Below, piece after piece: positions 1-12,434 of a stretch of 64,000 bases of DNA; the stretch's first letter is position 1, and each line of letters begins with the position of its first letter. The DNA lies in NCBI RefSeq assembly GCF_030848805.1, contig NC_092365.1:21409395-21473394 (forward strand), written 5' to 3'. The DNA is from Temnothorax longispinosus (lineage: Eukaryota; Arthropoda; Insecta; Hymenoptera; Formicidae). The notes beneath the pieces were generated by a model that was not told where the DNA came from, did not search any database, and saw nothing but the letters and a program-made list of their open reading frames with translations. A program made the position numbers and the translations under genes.

Positions 1-3000
1 AATATCTTTCATTTACGATAAATAAATTTCATGCATACACAAAATTTATTCGCGATAAGATGAAATAATATTTGCAGTAAAACCAACTAATGATGTACGA
101 GTCTTATCTGTCCTTACATGCCCTTGAACACGTAATGTTCTCGTTAAATGTAAGGGTTAACGTAACAGAGAAATGTCTTTCTACGGCCGCGTTTATCTGA
201 TGAGGTATCTTCTAGTAAACGCGGTCAACTTGCAATTATCGAAGACACACGCTGAGCGAAAGAAATTACACTTTATCGATACAGCACCGAAAGGTTCACC
301 CATCCAATTAACTTTACCATTCTGTTCATCATGAGGACCTCTGACAGACACGATAAAAGTTAACCGATTGTGTAAATCTAATTAGAACACCCAAATAAAA
401 TCTAATTAAATATCGATCATATATAACTTTCGAGACGTGACGATCATTCACGATCATCGCGTCGAAGAGGTGTACATGTAAAATAAAGAAAAGACATACT
501 TACATAAAAGTTTGCGTATTATAGACGTTCGATTTTTAGTTCGTTTGTTTTATCTCCTCGACTCTCTCTCTCTCCTTCGTGAAACTCTATCAAAGTCGCG
601 CGAAGTGTACAATTCTATCAAAGTCGCTCGAAAGAAACGGTGTAATTAGTAATTATCGGAAAGCTCTCCTAGAAAATATTCGCCGATGATCGATAGGAAC
701 GCAACACGGTGCATTAGGATGTCGCGTGTACGATGGTGTTGCAGACGTCTCGTATAATTTCGCGCGTTGTAACGTCGTGTAAATTGTGTAATACGCTAGG
801 ATTTAATTTCTATTATATCATTTTATCATAATATTTGCACGAGTATATGCGCACGCGGTTCGATCCAACGATTTATCATCTTAATGAACAGAAACACGCG
901 CGATAAAATGGATGATAAAATATCAATCTACTTGGTACAGCAAAGATTGTTCGGAAAAATATAGCGCGCGCTACAAGTTGCAATTAGTTTATCGATCGAC
1001 ATCTCGGTAAAGGCACGCGCTCACACGATTTTCATTCAATAACATTCCATGATCCTAACGACTACGAAAACCAGTTATATCCTCGTATCACACTGCTGAC
1101 TTTTAATTAAACTTTTGATTAAACTGTTTGACTGAAATAGGATTAGTTACCGGCACAGTTTACATTGGAAAGTTGCATTGGAAATTTATATATATGATAA
1201 TTGTACATTTTATGTACACAATCTGTGATTTAACCGTACATTTATGATCGGAATATATATGTATAAAATAATAGAAAAAATAATGACATTACTCCATTAA
1301 TCAAGCGCAAACATTTATTATATCTGATACCGGTGTTTCATTAGTAAGCTTATGTATTATCAAGTACAGAGATCGAATGTCTGTCACTCTAATCGAGCAT
1401 AATATGGACATTAAATCCAACAATATAATGGCAAATTTATTCTGTTGAACGTACATGCGTTACCGATTGTCAATTGATTGATTGAATTTTTGTGATAGAC
1501 GCAAATTAGTCGTTATGCAGACAAGGCTATTCATCAATTCTTGACAGTAAAGATTATATCGCATTTTCTCAATACACACAATTTAGGTCGAAAAAATACG
1601 CGAGAAAAAAAGAAATATTGTTTCTAACACAAATTAAGATTACCTTCAGTTTTTTCGTTAATAACACATTTCTGTTGTGAAAAGATCGATTATAAGCTCG
1701 TTATAAAATACATAATCTATGATTATCGTACGATGATTGTTGGCACAAACATGGCGAAATATTTTTTGCGCATCTGAATATTCAGTGCACGTGCTTGTGT
1801 TTTTCGTGCTGTTGATCGGTGTGGTTGGAAAATACGGGGATGTCATCGGGGAAAAAGACGAATCTATGTCCATAGGATAAATCGCCGTCAGTTTCCGATA
1901 ATAGTGAGAAGGATGAATTGCGGAAGCACGTCACGAAAGAGGATAACCATCAGTTGTGGGGTAAACGAGAGGGGATGCTCCGTACGACGCGGATGTTTTT
2001 CCAAGATATCACGTCGCACACGTGGAGCTATGAAAAATGCTCGCTTTCGGTGGCTCGAGTGATCAAACTGTTCGCACTTGATTATCGTGACAATTCTGAG
2101 CTCCCGATTCCCGAAGCTGATTCTTCCGGAAAAAAACAATATTTAATTTAGGAATTTGAGTTTCCTACCGAGGAAAAGTGTACAACTCTTGATGTAAATA
2201 TTTAAACGCTTAAAGAAAATAATGTTATATAAGTAAAATATGCCATTTTCGATAACATTATTATTTCTCATCTTTTTTAGATATCTATATTTATAAACAC
2301 ATTTCACATACTTTCATCTTTCTCACCCTCAATGAGATGTATGACTTGCTACAATGAGCACATGCTCCGATGAACACAATGGTCCGATATCGGATCTAAT
2401 ATCTATGTTAATTTGTTGGTTCTTGCGCACATGCATTCGTACATCCGTGAAATATTTTTTATGCCCATGCAATACTTACAAAACTTTATAAGTAGCATGT
2501 ACGGGGATATATGTATGAAGATTTCGCAATTAGTATAATTTTTGAAAAATGGAAACAAGAGTACCTATTAGTTTATTCCTATATAAGTCGATAACTCCGA
2601 GATGAAAACAAAACATACGGAATCGATACAACAATGACCCCAAGTTACTCGGGAGGGAAAACGAAGAGAAGAGATACGAGATAGATGGATTATGGACGAA
2701 TCTTACTCTCTTGGTAATGTCCCTATGGGCGAATGAGTCTCTTATAACGGCGATTTTTCCAGCAATATGTTTTTTTTAGTATCCATCGCGAGCAGCGGAA
2801 GTTGCATGTAATAAAGAACGCATTTTTCCACGATGATCGACTCGCAAACTGTTATTATTATTATTTGCACTGACATGAAATGCATGTCGGAGGTTAATAA
2901 AATTCTGTCACGTGTAAAAACAAAAAAACTCTTAATACGAGAAGAATAATTTGTTCCAGTAATTATTGAAATTTCATAAATCAGTCATCTCTGTAAAGAT

Positions 3001-4712
3001 TTTATTATCTAATCACCGACAGAGACGAAATAACAATGAGTCTTTAATTACTTTGTCAAATCAAATAAATTATTTCATCATTATTGTTTATCATTGTTTA
3101 TCATTATTGATTTTATAATAAAATTTGCAATGAAAAATTCAAATAATTCAAATAATATAAGATAATCCGTGATAACATACAACATGCTCTGCGTAACATA
3201 CGCACGTCATGCGTCTGAGCTGATCAATAGTAGTTCATTGTATTCAAGCAGCCGACAATGCCTAAATGCTTTCACAAAATTCTGCAAATCACATATTAGA
3301 TTCAAATTATTCCGCTTGCGTTGAATATATCATAACGAGAAAGAATAATAATAATTAAATTGCTATAAAATTGAAACATACGAGTTAACGTATCATGTTA
3401 TTTTGCTTTTTGCTTCTTTTTCTAATTATTATTAATTATTAACTATGTAACGACAAAACTAAAAATAACTTAATACACCTTGAATTATTAATTATTCACA
3501 CCATGTTATACAATTCTATAAGTGAACTAATTGATGATAAGTGTTTGCATGTTGTGTGCACGTAACGAGGAGTATTACACATAACACGACAAAAAAACAA
3601 ACCTGTTTCTTCGCTGATATATTACTCATTAATTTCGCATTATGTAAATAAGCTATAAACCGTCTGTATATTCTTCGTTTATTATTTACCTCGTTTTAGA
3701 TAAAAATATCACACTCATGTATCATATAAGATTCAATTACATTCTAGCAAACTATACATTGTCCTTTACGAATTATTATTTAATAAGTACAGTATATTCT
3801 CCGTTAGAATTATCTTGTAAAATATTATTCAGCATGATAATTTAGTTGGAAAATTATTCACGTGACAAATTATGTTCAAAGTAAGCTTGTCGAATGGTAC
3901 TGCGCAGTCATTATGCTTTAGTATATCTCGAATGCATGTGTATCGTGTTTACAATGTAAATTCTGTCTACGCAAGTTTAATAAGGTCAGCCTTTCAATAC
4001 ACGATTTCATCACGATGATGTGCTTCCTCTTGTGCAGTTAATAGTTAAAATTGCCAAACTTTCTGTCAACTTTAGCGCTATTCGCGACAAGATCCCACGT
4101 TAAATTCTACGTTAAGTATAATAGATTTAACCAAAAACAAAAGCGCACATTAATCATAAATGATATAACGTGTATTGCGCAAACGATGCCGAAAATTTGT
4201 CATCTACCCACGACTTTTTTCCCCTAACGGAAAAACGTGCGAGTAAAACGGAAATTGATCAGATTGAAGAATATCTTCCGCTTTCCGTTTTCTGATATAC
4301 ACCTACAACACATTGGACGCTAAGATATTTAAGATTCTCCATTTATATACTGCACTTTTATCATTGAAATATAATTTGCTATTAAATAAGAGCTCACACA
4401 ATTATAAATAATTTACACATATTAATAATTAAAATGTTTAAACAAAAGTTAGGAAATTTGTGAGTTAATTAATATGAGAGAGAAATCGAAAGAAAAAAAG
4501 ATCGAAATATATGCTCGAAATTATCTGAGTGATCTAATTTATGTAAAAAATTAGAAAGGTAAATGGCGTTGCCTAAAAAGTAGGTTACTCTGATTATTCA
4601 GACGACTATAGATATTTTCTGTTCTCTTTTTTTTTGTCTCTAAAAATATAGCAATTGAAAAGATTTTTATAAAATTGTTTATTTTATTTTTATAAAATTT
4701 ATTGTTTAATGT
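1..4712. other. Non-coding stretch, probably intron or upstream DNA of the GPCR gene
   Basis: No exon could be recognised on either strand. The region is AT-rich and the open frames present are short and without family resemblance. The GPCR exon at 9641 begins in the sixth membrane helix, so its earlier exons must lie further left; this stretch would then be intron. The frame at 1918-2151 (+) resembles no family I know and its flanks are closed by stops. Confidence 0.5.
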
Positions 4713-5280
4713 ATACAGGGTAATTCAGAAATACTTGTACAAACTTTGGAGACGAGTTCTCCACACATAAACAAGAAAAAAACATTACATTATATATATT
4801 GTATTGTCCGAAAATGTCTGGTTTATGAGTTATAACCGAAAGATTACATTTCAGGCCTGCACGTTTACTTGGCCTAAATCCATTAGATTTTTATCTGTGG
4901 AGACACTTATAAAAGCTCTAGTTTATTCAAAATTACAAATAAAGAGACCTTTACCAACGCATCATGCTTGCGAAGCCATCTGCAACCGGGATCTTTGAAA
5001 GAGTGCGACAATCCATGATCCATCGTGTCTATATATGCATTGAAGCAGGTGGAGGACATTTTGAGCATTTGTTATAAATTATAAGTAGATAAACAATTGA
5101 ACTGAAGATGTATTACATTGGTCATAGATGTATTTGGTTAGTTTTTGTCGAACGTATCTTTCGATTATAACTTATAAATTAGACATTTATGCACATATGT
5201 ATATATGACATTTTTTCTTGTTTATGTGTGGAGAACTCATCTCCAAAGTTTGTACAAGTATTTTTTAATCACTCTATATA
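4713..5280. mobile_element. Degenerate Tc1/mariner-type element with long terminal inverted repeats
   Basis: Arms of about 65 bp at 4713-4780 and 5210-5280 are near-perfect inverted copies; both contain ACTTGTACAAACTTTGGAGA followed by a shared block ending ACACATAAACAAGAAAAAA. Between them, 4850-5075 (+) translates in pieces, with stops and frame shifts, to LNPLDFYLW and later RVRQSMI-like and EAGGGHFEHLL-like segments. This is the C-terminal end of the DDE transposase of a mariner-like family common in ants. The 5' part of the transposase is missing, so this is a dead, internally deleted copy. Its ends lie in a TA-rich context, as expected for TA-targeting elements. Confidence 0.75.
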
Positions 5281-5289
5281 TGTATATAC

Positions 5290-5480
5290 ATATTTCTGTA
5301 GTGGCGATCGTGGTACAGAGATAATGCGCTGTTGTAATAAACCGACCAAGATCTGAGATCAAATCCGATCAAAAATTATTGGATTTTATTCGATCGTCAT
5401 CTCTCGGAAAGAAAAAGCAACCGAGAGTATCGCGCCATGAGCACCTTTCTATAGAGAGCCATTTGGAATCGGCGTTAAAT
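5290..5480 (+). repeat. Possible tRNA-derived SINE fragment
   Basis: An A-box-like TGGCGATCGTGG near 5300 is followed by a B-box-like GATCAAATCC near 5357, at a spacing found in tRNA-derived SINEs. The sequence just downstream (CGATCGTCATCTCTCGG) is not tRNA-like. There is no clear poly-A tail. The boxes are imperfect, so this could be chance; a search for further genomic copies would decide. Confidence 0.25.
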
Positions 5481-6539
5481 TGTAGGTCTTTGATGCATAC
5501 AGTTATATGCAGAAAGATCACGATACTCAAAATCAAGCAAAACGATATATTTCTATAAAATCTAGTATTATATTTCTAATTTATTTTATGAAACGTATTA
5601 TTTACTGTACAGTAAACGTATTATATTTATGTAAAATAAATTTTAATAAATAGATAGTTAACTAAACAGGCTCTCAATATTGAAATTAATAAATAACAAG
5701 GAAAAAGTGGGCTGAGAGTCAAATATGTAGTTAGTTGTTAATTAATGTTATGTGACATTTAATTAACAATTTAATAGAAAGTTATAAATTGTGTATCTCA
5801 ACTCTATTTTCAGCCATTTTCATAGAAGCGGTGAGACAGATACATTTTAATACTAGGTATACAGAATTATTTTCTACAAAAGAAGTATCATTTTTAGCAT
5901 ATTAATTTTCTTATATGTTAATGACATATAATAGCACTTATAATTACTCTTATTTTATTTTTGTTTACTGTGTCCCTTGTAATAAGTTATGAATAAAAGA
6001 CCAGAATTGCCAGAAAGAGGAGTAGTTATATTACAAAGTTGCATAATACCATAATTATGGACGATTGCTCGTAATGATACTTGCACGAAATAATGGATAT
6101 AGCAAGTAGAAATAATATGATATAACATCGGATAGGAATAATTACGTATAAGCGCCACTCATTGCATAAAGATTTCTTTTCGCATGGTAATCAAGTGGTT
6201 CAAAGTTCTAAACGTGATTTGCAAAGGAAAATACGTAGATCGGAAAAATCCAGAGACCACAATAGACGTTTCCTTCGGGGAGATATACTTATTCGATATT
6301 CTTCTAAAGTAATCCATGTCTTAACAAACAAAACTTGTTGTGCCTGCCTGTCGCATAAAGATTTATAATAAATTTTGCTTCCTCATAGAGGAAGCTTTGT
6401 TTTCGTATAAAAATTTTTTTTAGTTGCTGCTGCCAATGTGTTCAGAATGTTCTGAAACGTCGAAAAATCGTAATTTTAAAAAATGTCCTGTGTGTGTATG
6501 TATGTGTGTGTATGTGTGTGCCAAATTTACCGAAATTTC

Positions 6540-7330
6540 TATAACTCAAGAACTGATTTTAACCAAATCTTGAAGAATTATATATAAAATAGAGGTAGAA
6601 AAGACTGAAGAATATAATAGAATTAGAATAATTGCCAATATTATAAAACTTTAACCCTTAAAGACTATACTTCAGGTCTCAACCGCTTAAGACTTTTTAA
6701 AAATTGATGCTTTTGGACAATTTTTAGTATTAATTACACAGGCACACAAAAAAATATGCGGAGCCAAAAAAGCGACCTATATAGCATTGTAGTATTGGTC
6801 GAGCATAGTCAAAATCCAAATTTTTGGAATTTTCTGCTTACCAGTTTTTTTTTATTTGACCTTGAATTTTGAGTTTAGGTTGAATTCTTCCAAGTTGGCT
6901 ACTAAACATTTGAAATCGTTTTTTTTTAGCTGTAAAGTGGATTTTGTTATAGCTTTTATGTTAAAAAAGATTTTTCCGAGTTTCGGTCGCGAAAAAAAAT
7001 TTTTTCGCAAAAGTTATTAACAATAAAAGTATAATGTTACAACACGATCAACATTTTTCTCGTGAACGTCTAAACGGATTTTAACAATTCTGACGTTAAT
7101 TTTTTTATTTATAAACGTACATTCTAGAAATATGCTTTTGGATATAGGTCGCTTTTTTGGCTCCGCACATTTTTTTTGTGTGCCTGTGTTATTGGCAACT
7201 TTTCTAATTCTGTTATATTTTTCAGTCATTTCTATTTCTATTTCATTTATAATTCTTCAAGATTTGGTTCATTAGACCCAGCTTTATACGCGATTAAAGG
7301 TTCATATGCGAAGTCCATATATAGACCATG
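6540..7330. repeat. Inverted-repeat element split by a second element
   Basis: About 75 bp at 6570-6645 reappears inverted at 7190-7265, sharing blocks such as TTCAGTC and ATAATTCTTCAAGATTTGG. Between the arms sits the separate 452 bp element at 6737-7188. The right arm continues to about 7330 and a diverged copy of it occurs at 54240-54345, so the outer sequence is a dispersed family. A TGTG/TATG-rich microsatellite at 6489-6522 lies just left of it. Confidence 0.6.
6737..7188. mobile_element. 452 bp MITE with TTA target duplication (PIF/Harbinger-like)
   Basis: The ends are inverted copies of about 45 bp starting CACAGGCACACAAAAAA, and both arms carry GCGGAGCCAAAAAAGCGACC. The element is flanked on both sides by TTA (6734-6736 and 7189-7191), the 3 bp target duplication typical of PIF/Harbinger elements. 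No transposase frame is present, so it would be non-autonomous. The superfamily call rests on the duplication only. Confidence 0.65.
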
Positions 7331-7448
7331 TAACCTGAACTCCCAAAGTCAACATCGATTTGATATTGCGTCAATTATAAAACCCCACTTGTCCTACTAA
7401 GCTGACCCTTTTTCAATTCATAAAAAGGTTAAATTTAAAATGGAAAAA

Positions 7449-7700
7449 AAAGTTCAAATTAGAAACTTGCACATTGCTTCCTCATAACAGATCGCTACCA
7501 TTGCTCCTATTTTATTTCGCTCATAAAGGTTCCTCTATGAGGAAGCCAAACTAATAAATACTAATAATTATGCATCAAATAAAATACAAGCTTTCTCATA
7601 AGAGGTACTTTGTGAGCGAAATAAAATAGGAGCAATGGTAGCGATCTGTAATGATGAGGAAGCAATGTGCAAGTTTTTAATTTGCACATTTTTTTTACGT
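7449..7700. repeat. Long hairpin repeat
   Basis: A left arm at about 7453-7547 and a right arm at 7589-7692 are inverted copies sharing TTGCACATTGCTTCCTCAT and GATCGCTACCATTGCTCC. The spacer is about 40 bp. The CCTCTATGAGGAAGC block at the inner edge of the left arm also occurs near 6385, so the family has more than one local copy. Confidence 0.7.
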
Positions 7701-7734
7701 TAGTTGCACATCTCAACTTCTTATTCCTAACGTA

Positions 7735-7960
7735 TGTCATCGCGGAAAAAGAGGATTAGCTATTATAACAAATTTAGTTGTAAAATAAGGATAACTAACA
7801 TTTTTGCAGCGTTAGCTATAATTTAGCAGTAGTAGTAAAACTTTAACAAAAGGTTATGCTATTATTGCTAAATTATAGTTCTTGCTGCAAAAAAATGTTA
7901 GTTATCCCTATTTTACAACTAAATTTGCTATAGTAGCTAATCCTTTTTTTACGGCATAAA
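7735..7960. mobile_element. Foldback MITE of about 225 bp
   Basis: Arms at about 7741-7832 and 7862-7955 are inverted copies containing GGATTAGCTA and TTTAGTTGTAAAATA. The loop is about 30 bp and the outer tips read GCCGTAAAAAAAGGATTAGC on one arm and a diverged version on the other. No coding potential. Confidence 0.7.
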
Positions 7961-9640
7961 TTGAATCATAGTAACTTCTTTATAGAATTCTGTATATAGC
8001 ATTTCCTCTCTTTAATGACAGCGAAATGTAAGAAAAACTTCTTATTGTGTAAATGTATCGACTTAAACATATAATAGCCAGTACTTCATTAATATTTTTT
8101 AAACCATAAATGCTGTACACAATCTTTTATTTACTTAAAATTATTTTTAGACATTTATTTTGACATATTATTTAAATTATGAAATTTTTAATTATAATTA
8201 TATTACAATTTAATTCTTTGACATTGATTATAATAATTAATGTCAAAGAATTTTATGTTGTACAATTTTATGGCAGTATTGTACATTTTTTAAAGTTTTT
8301 ATTAATTTTGACGAAGCAAATACATATATCGCATAACTTCTGACATTTATAGCCCACGTTAATTGATACTGTATATTGCAACGTTAAAGAAAAATATAAT
8401 CCGATACAGCTGCAAATTGAATTACACGCAAATATTCTGTTGTTTTGGTAATAAATAAAACTAATGTAATTATTTCAGCGAATACTTTTCGGGATACAAG
8501 AAAATATACTGACAACGTTATATTCATTAAACTTACACAGCGCGAACAAAACGCGCTTTCGATAAAGTTCTTTGTAAAAACGCATAATAGGATTGATGTC
8601 GGAAAGTGACAATGCAGTAATTCAAACAATATTCTTATCGTGATCAAGGATGTACTTTTGTTTTCAAATCGATTTAATATACACACGCAATCGCGATATA
8701 CATCGGACGCGTTTAATGTAGTTTTTAAAAAACGCACCAAGTAACATAAATAAATGATAATGTGGAAATTATAACATATTATAATGTGAAAAAAAATTCA
8801 ATTACTAAATTCTCATAAACGCTTGCTCGCTGGAAAATTCAATTATAAAACTATTTAGTAATATCCCACTTGCGTGAAGAACAACCGTATTTTGCTCCAT
8901 AAAAATGCACAAGCCATTAATGCGATGGAAAATGCATCGGTCACTCTACGATACGCTTTACGACGTACTTAAATATAAGGTTCAAATCGTTACAGTGTGC
9001 TTTGTAATTTCCACTGATAAAGTGATATGTAATTTAGTAATAAATTGAGTTAAATTTTATTAACGGCAAATTCCATTTGCATTAATTCTACAGATCCTGC
9101 CTAATGCAAGTTATTAACTCGTTGCGATATTTGGAACGTGTTATTTTACGTTTATTGGTCCACGCAAAAGCTCTTTAACCTCGCAGAAATATTAAATTTA
9201 TCCGAATTAAATTTATCCAATGCCATCTATTTTTATCTCTCTATCACTGAAAGTAAAATGCTTATATAGCAATATAACTTTTGTCACCTCGTTGTATTTA
9301 GTGCGTATTTATTTTAGTGCGAAAGCAGTGGAATCTTTGTACATGCCTGTGTACATGACCGTGACACTTGTCTGACGTTCAATATGCTATTAATCTTAGT
9401 TGCTTAATGCCACTTAAACATGCACTTTCAAAATCGTTAACATTGTAAATGCATAACGTCTACCGATACTGATGACATTTGATCAACCTAGCTATCTAAC
9501 GAATAACAATCAGTTACTTAAAAAAATGCAGAATAATACTGATGATATTTTATTCATCACAAAGATATAAAATAAGTATTATGTAAAAAATGATATTTGT
9601 GTATCTGACTATTATATATTATTCGAAATATTTGTTGCAG
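7961..9640. other. Non-coding intron sequence upstream of the GPCR exons
   Basis: AT-rich sequence without recognisable exons. A short palindrome at 8215-8252 (arms around TTCTTTGACATT) is the only structure seen. The 118-codon frame at 8384-8740 on the minus strand has no ATG at its 5' end and resembles nothing known to me. Confidence 0.5.
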
Positions 9641-10930
9641 TCGCTGTTGTGATAGCATTCTTTATTTGTTGGGCTCCATTTCACGTGCAACGATTGATCG
9701 CTATATATGGCACTAATACAGAAGATCACATCACATCGAACGGCCCATGGATGGAGTTCGTTTACCTTCTAATGACCTACGTGTCAGGCGTTTTATATTA
9801 CGTGTCCACTACAATCAACCCAATCCTTTACAATATTATGTCGAACAAATTCCGTATGGCGTTTATGGTAAGCAAAACAGAAACCTTCACAATGTATTCC
9901 ACTAGAATCTTTTTCTAATCAGAGTCCGGCCAACTTGCAGTTCTAGCAAAATTTTGCGAGAGAGAAGGATATACATATTTACTGTTTGCTTTCTCTTCCT
10001 TTCTATGTTTCCTTTCTATCTCTTTCTCTTTCCGTACGTCTCTCTTGCTTTTGCCAAAAAATGGCGAACCTGCAATCAAAAGTTGTTACCGTATGGCCAG
10101 ACTCTGATTAGAAGGATTCTAGTATTTCACAAAGAATAAAAATTACATAATAACAACTTTAAATTAACAATTTAACAAGTGTCGTGGAACAAGTGTTGGT
10201 ATATTGAACGAACATATTAAAACATTGCAGACACAATAATTTCCAAAAATCTTCAATTCATATTTTTTTTAGTAAATAAACTTTTTTTCTCGATTATTGT
10301 TATAAGTGAATCCAGTCTGATCCATTCCAGGAGACATTATCGAAGAGCTTCAAACTCCCTGGATTGCCAGCACGTAACGAGCAACGATCCTATTCCAGCT
10401 TGTCGCGATCCCAACAAAGGACCATCGGTGCTTACGGCTCAAGGATGGCAGGGACCGATGGAGGCATAATTGTCGACAGCATGGAAGGTTCGGGGAATTC
10501 CATGGAGGAGAGTCAAAAACGGCCCGTAAATGATGCAGAAAACCCACTGGTATCTACCAGCGTTCTGGGTACAACTCGGATAAACTCGGTACGAAGCGGA
10601 CACGCTAAAGAAACGAAGAATAACAACGACGTCTCATCAACGAAGAACAGCCTGCGATCACCGAGCAGCGGACGTCACAAAGATCGGTCGATTCGCAGGA
10701 GTCAGAAGGGTTCGTGGACTAAAAGAACGAGTTACAAGAATGTGACCAGGATCGACAGTTCCGAGAAGAAGTGGTGGAGATTCTTTAAGTGGCTGCCCGG
10801 CTTGAAGGTCCTCAGGTTTCACAGGGGTTCGACCGTACCGGAAGATCACGTGTTCGACGAGGCCGGAAATCCTCGTGAGGAGCTATCGATGACGATGTGG
10901 AACGTCCGCGACGAACAACGACCCGTGTAG
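9641..10930 (+). CDS. Pyrokinin/CAPA-type neuropeptide GPCR, last two exons (partial)
   Basis: Exons 9641-9867 and 10331-10930 join in frame and end at TAG 10928-10930. The first encodes membrane helix 6 (FFICWAPFHVQRL, with the CWxP switch), an extracellular loop, and helix 7 (YVSTTINPILYNIM, with the NPxxY motif). This matches the neuromedin-U-receptor-like group of insect receptors for pyrokinin or CAPA peptides, which signal through Gq at the plasma membrane. The second exon opens with ETLSKSFKLPG and gives a 199-residue cytoplasmic tail. The tail is rich in Ser and Arg in its first half (likely kinase and arrestin sites) and has an aromatic-basic stretch, WWRFFKWL, near residue 143 of the exon. 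Helices 1-5 are outside the window. The exact ligand cannot be told from this part: pyrokinin and CAPA receptors share these motifs. Confidence 0.9.
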
Positions 10931-11266
10931 AACACGGATATTTTCGCGATTCGAGATCTTCGAGAAGACTGACTTTTTTTCGTCGATTTCTCTGCATTAT
11001 TCATGTCGACGAAGCAACGCCATTATCTAACGACCTGGAGATGATGATAGCGCCGCACGACTTTCAACTGCGACGGCGATCTGAAAGCGAGGTCGTTTAA
11101 AGTTTGAGGATTTCTTTAGGAATGGAGAAGACTGAGATAAATGATGCTTGTAACTTGTAACTCTATCTCATGATTAATTTAACAACGTCCTAATGGGTGT
11201 CCAACGAACATATAGAAAGTAGAGAGACCTCTAGAAAAATCTATAAAATCAACGTGCTGATTTATT
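10931..11266. other. 3' flank of the GPCR gene
   Basis: Probably 3' untranslated sequence. I see no canonical AATAAA close to the stop codon, and no further gene. Confidence 0.4.
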
Positions 11267-11568
11267 ACAGGGTGCTTCAAAAGAATATTAACACTTATAT
11301 AAAAGTAACTTTTTTACAGAAACAGAACTGATAACACAAGATATTGTATAATGTATTTTGTCTTCGAAAAGTCTCCACTTGTTCACCGGGTGGTCTCCAG
11401 TGGTCTCTGAGAGGCACATTTCTTTGGATATTAATTGTTGCAATCACATTTGCAATTTTCCTGAAGACAAAAAATACATTTGTTACTATGATATTTGGTG
11501 TTATCAGTTCTGTTTCTTTAAAAAAGTTACTTCCATGAATAAGTGTTAACATTTTTTTTTAAACACCT
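11267..11568. mobile_element. MITE of about 300 bp with 75 bp inverted ends
   Basis: Arms at 11267-11344 and 11491-11568 are inverted copies; both contain TTAACACTTAT, AGTAACTTTTTTA and GAAACAGAACTGATAACAC. The tip reads AGGGTGCTTCAAAAG on the left and a slipped version on the right. The middle has no transposase. The short open frames that cross this element on both strands come from the repeat and are not genes. Confidence 0.7.
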
Positions 11569-12434
11569 ATTTGCCAAAACGAGTTTTGCGCAATTTTGTA
11601 CGACTGCTGAATGCTAGCATCCAATGTTGCATAAAATCTAATAAATCCGGAGCATCGAAAGAGTAAACATGTCAGAAATATTGCGATTCGTATATCATGG
11701 TAAGTCAATATATAAATCAAATACCATACTGCTATTCGACTCTTGTAAATCTTCTCGAGACACATTCTCATCAAGCATGCGGTCATTGATCATTAGAGTG
11801 AGATTTTCTCATAACTCCAATTTATTAAAACTCGAATAATAAACACAAGTATACGACAAGTACACGACGAGTTATGCTTTTTAATTTTGTGAATTCTCTT
11901 TGATATCCAATATGGATATTTACTGACGTTAAAAATAAAAGAATATGCAACAAAATTTTATTTCTAGAGCGTTGGGGAACTGAATCCAAACTTGATCTAA
12001 TTTCTTTTTTGTCCATTGTTTTTGGGAAAAAAAAATTGTTGCCAAGTACGGAAATATTATAATAAGTGTTTCAATTATTATCGACCATTGTACATAAGCC
12101 ATTCTAACAATTAAGTCGACTGCATGTTTAAAGCAGCTATATGCGCGCGTAATGTATAATGTAAAATACGCGCTCGAAGTAAGTTATGAAATCAAGTAAA
12201 AGCGATCATTTCGGATAACCCGGTTTCATGGACGTGTCAGGCATCTTAAAACGCGTCGCGTGTACGTGTTTTTGACATTGCGTGCCGCAAATTGCACGAG
12301 CTACAACGACATTTAATTTCTAAATAAAATCTAAATGCTCTCTTACCTGGAAACGTTTTCCTTGTGAAAATATGCTGTAAAAGTTAATTCAGTTGACCTG
12401 ATAAAATTAGTACAATCTACACGTTTCGAGCTTC
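11569..12434. other. Intergenic stretch between GPCR and sorting nexin
   Basis: No gene, RNA or clear repeat recognised here. The two flanking genes converge on this interval. Confidence 0.4.

Noticed and set aside
1918..2151. 77-codon plus-strand open frame with protein-like stretches
   Set aside because: Stops flank it closely, no ATG starts it, and no family could be recognised. It might be a decayed mobile-element fragment, but I cannot support that.
8384..8740. 118-codon minus-strand open frame
   Set aside because: It has no ATG start, no family motif, and no splice sites that join it to anything; its membrane-like look follows from AT-rich composition.
1..9640. Search for helices 1-5 of the GPCR
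   Set aside because: No exon with the expected motifs (such as LAVSDL, DRY-type or helix 5 proline patterns) was found, so the 5' exons are taken to be outside the window.
11295..11552. Overlapping frames on both strands around 11.3-11.5 kb
   Set aside because: They arise from the two inverted arms of a MITE, which keep frames open on both strands.
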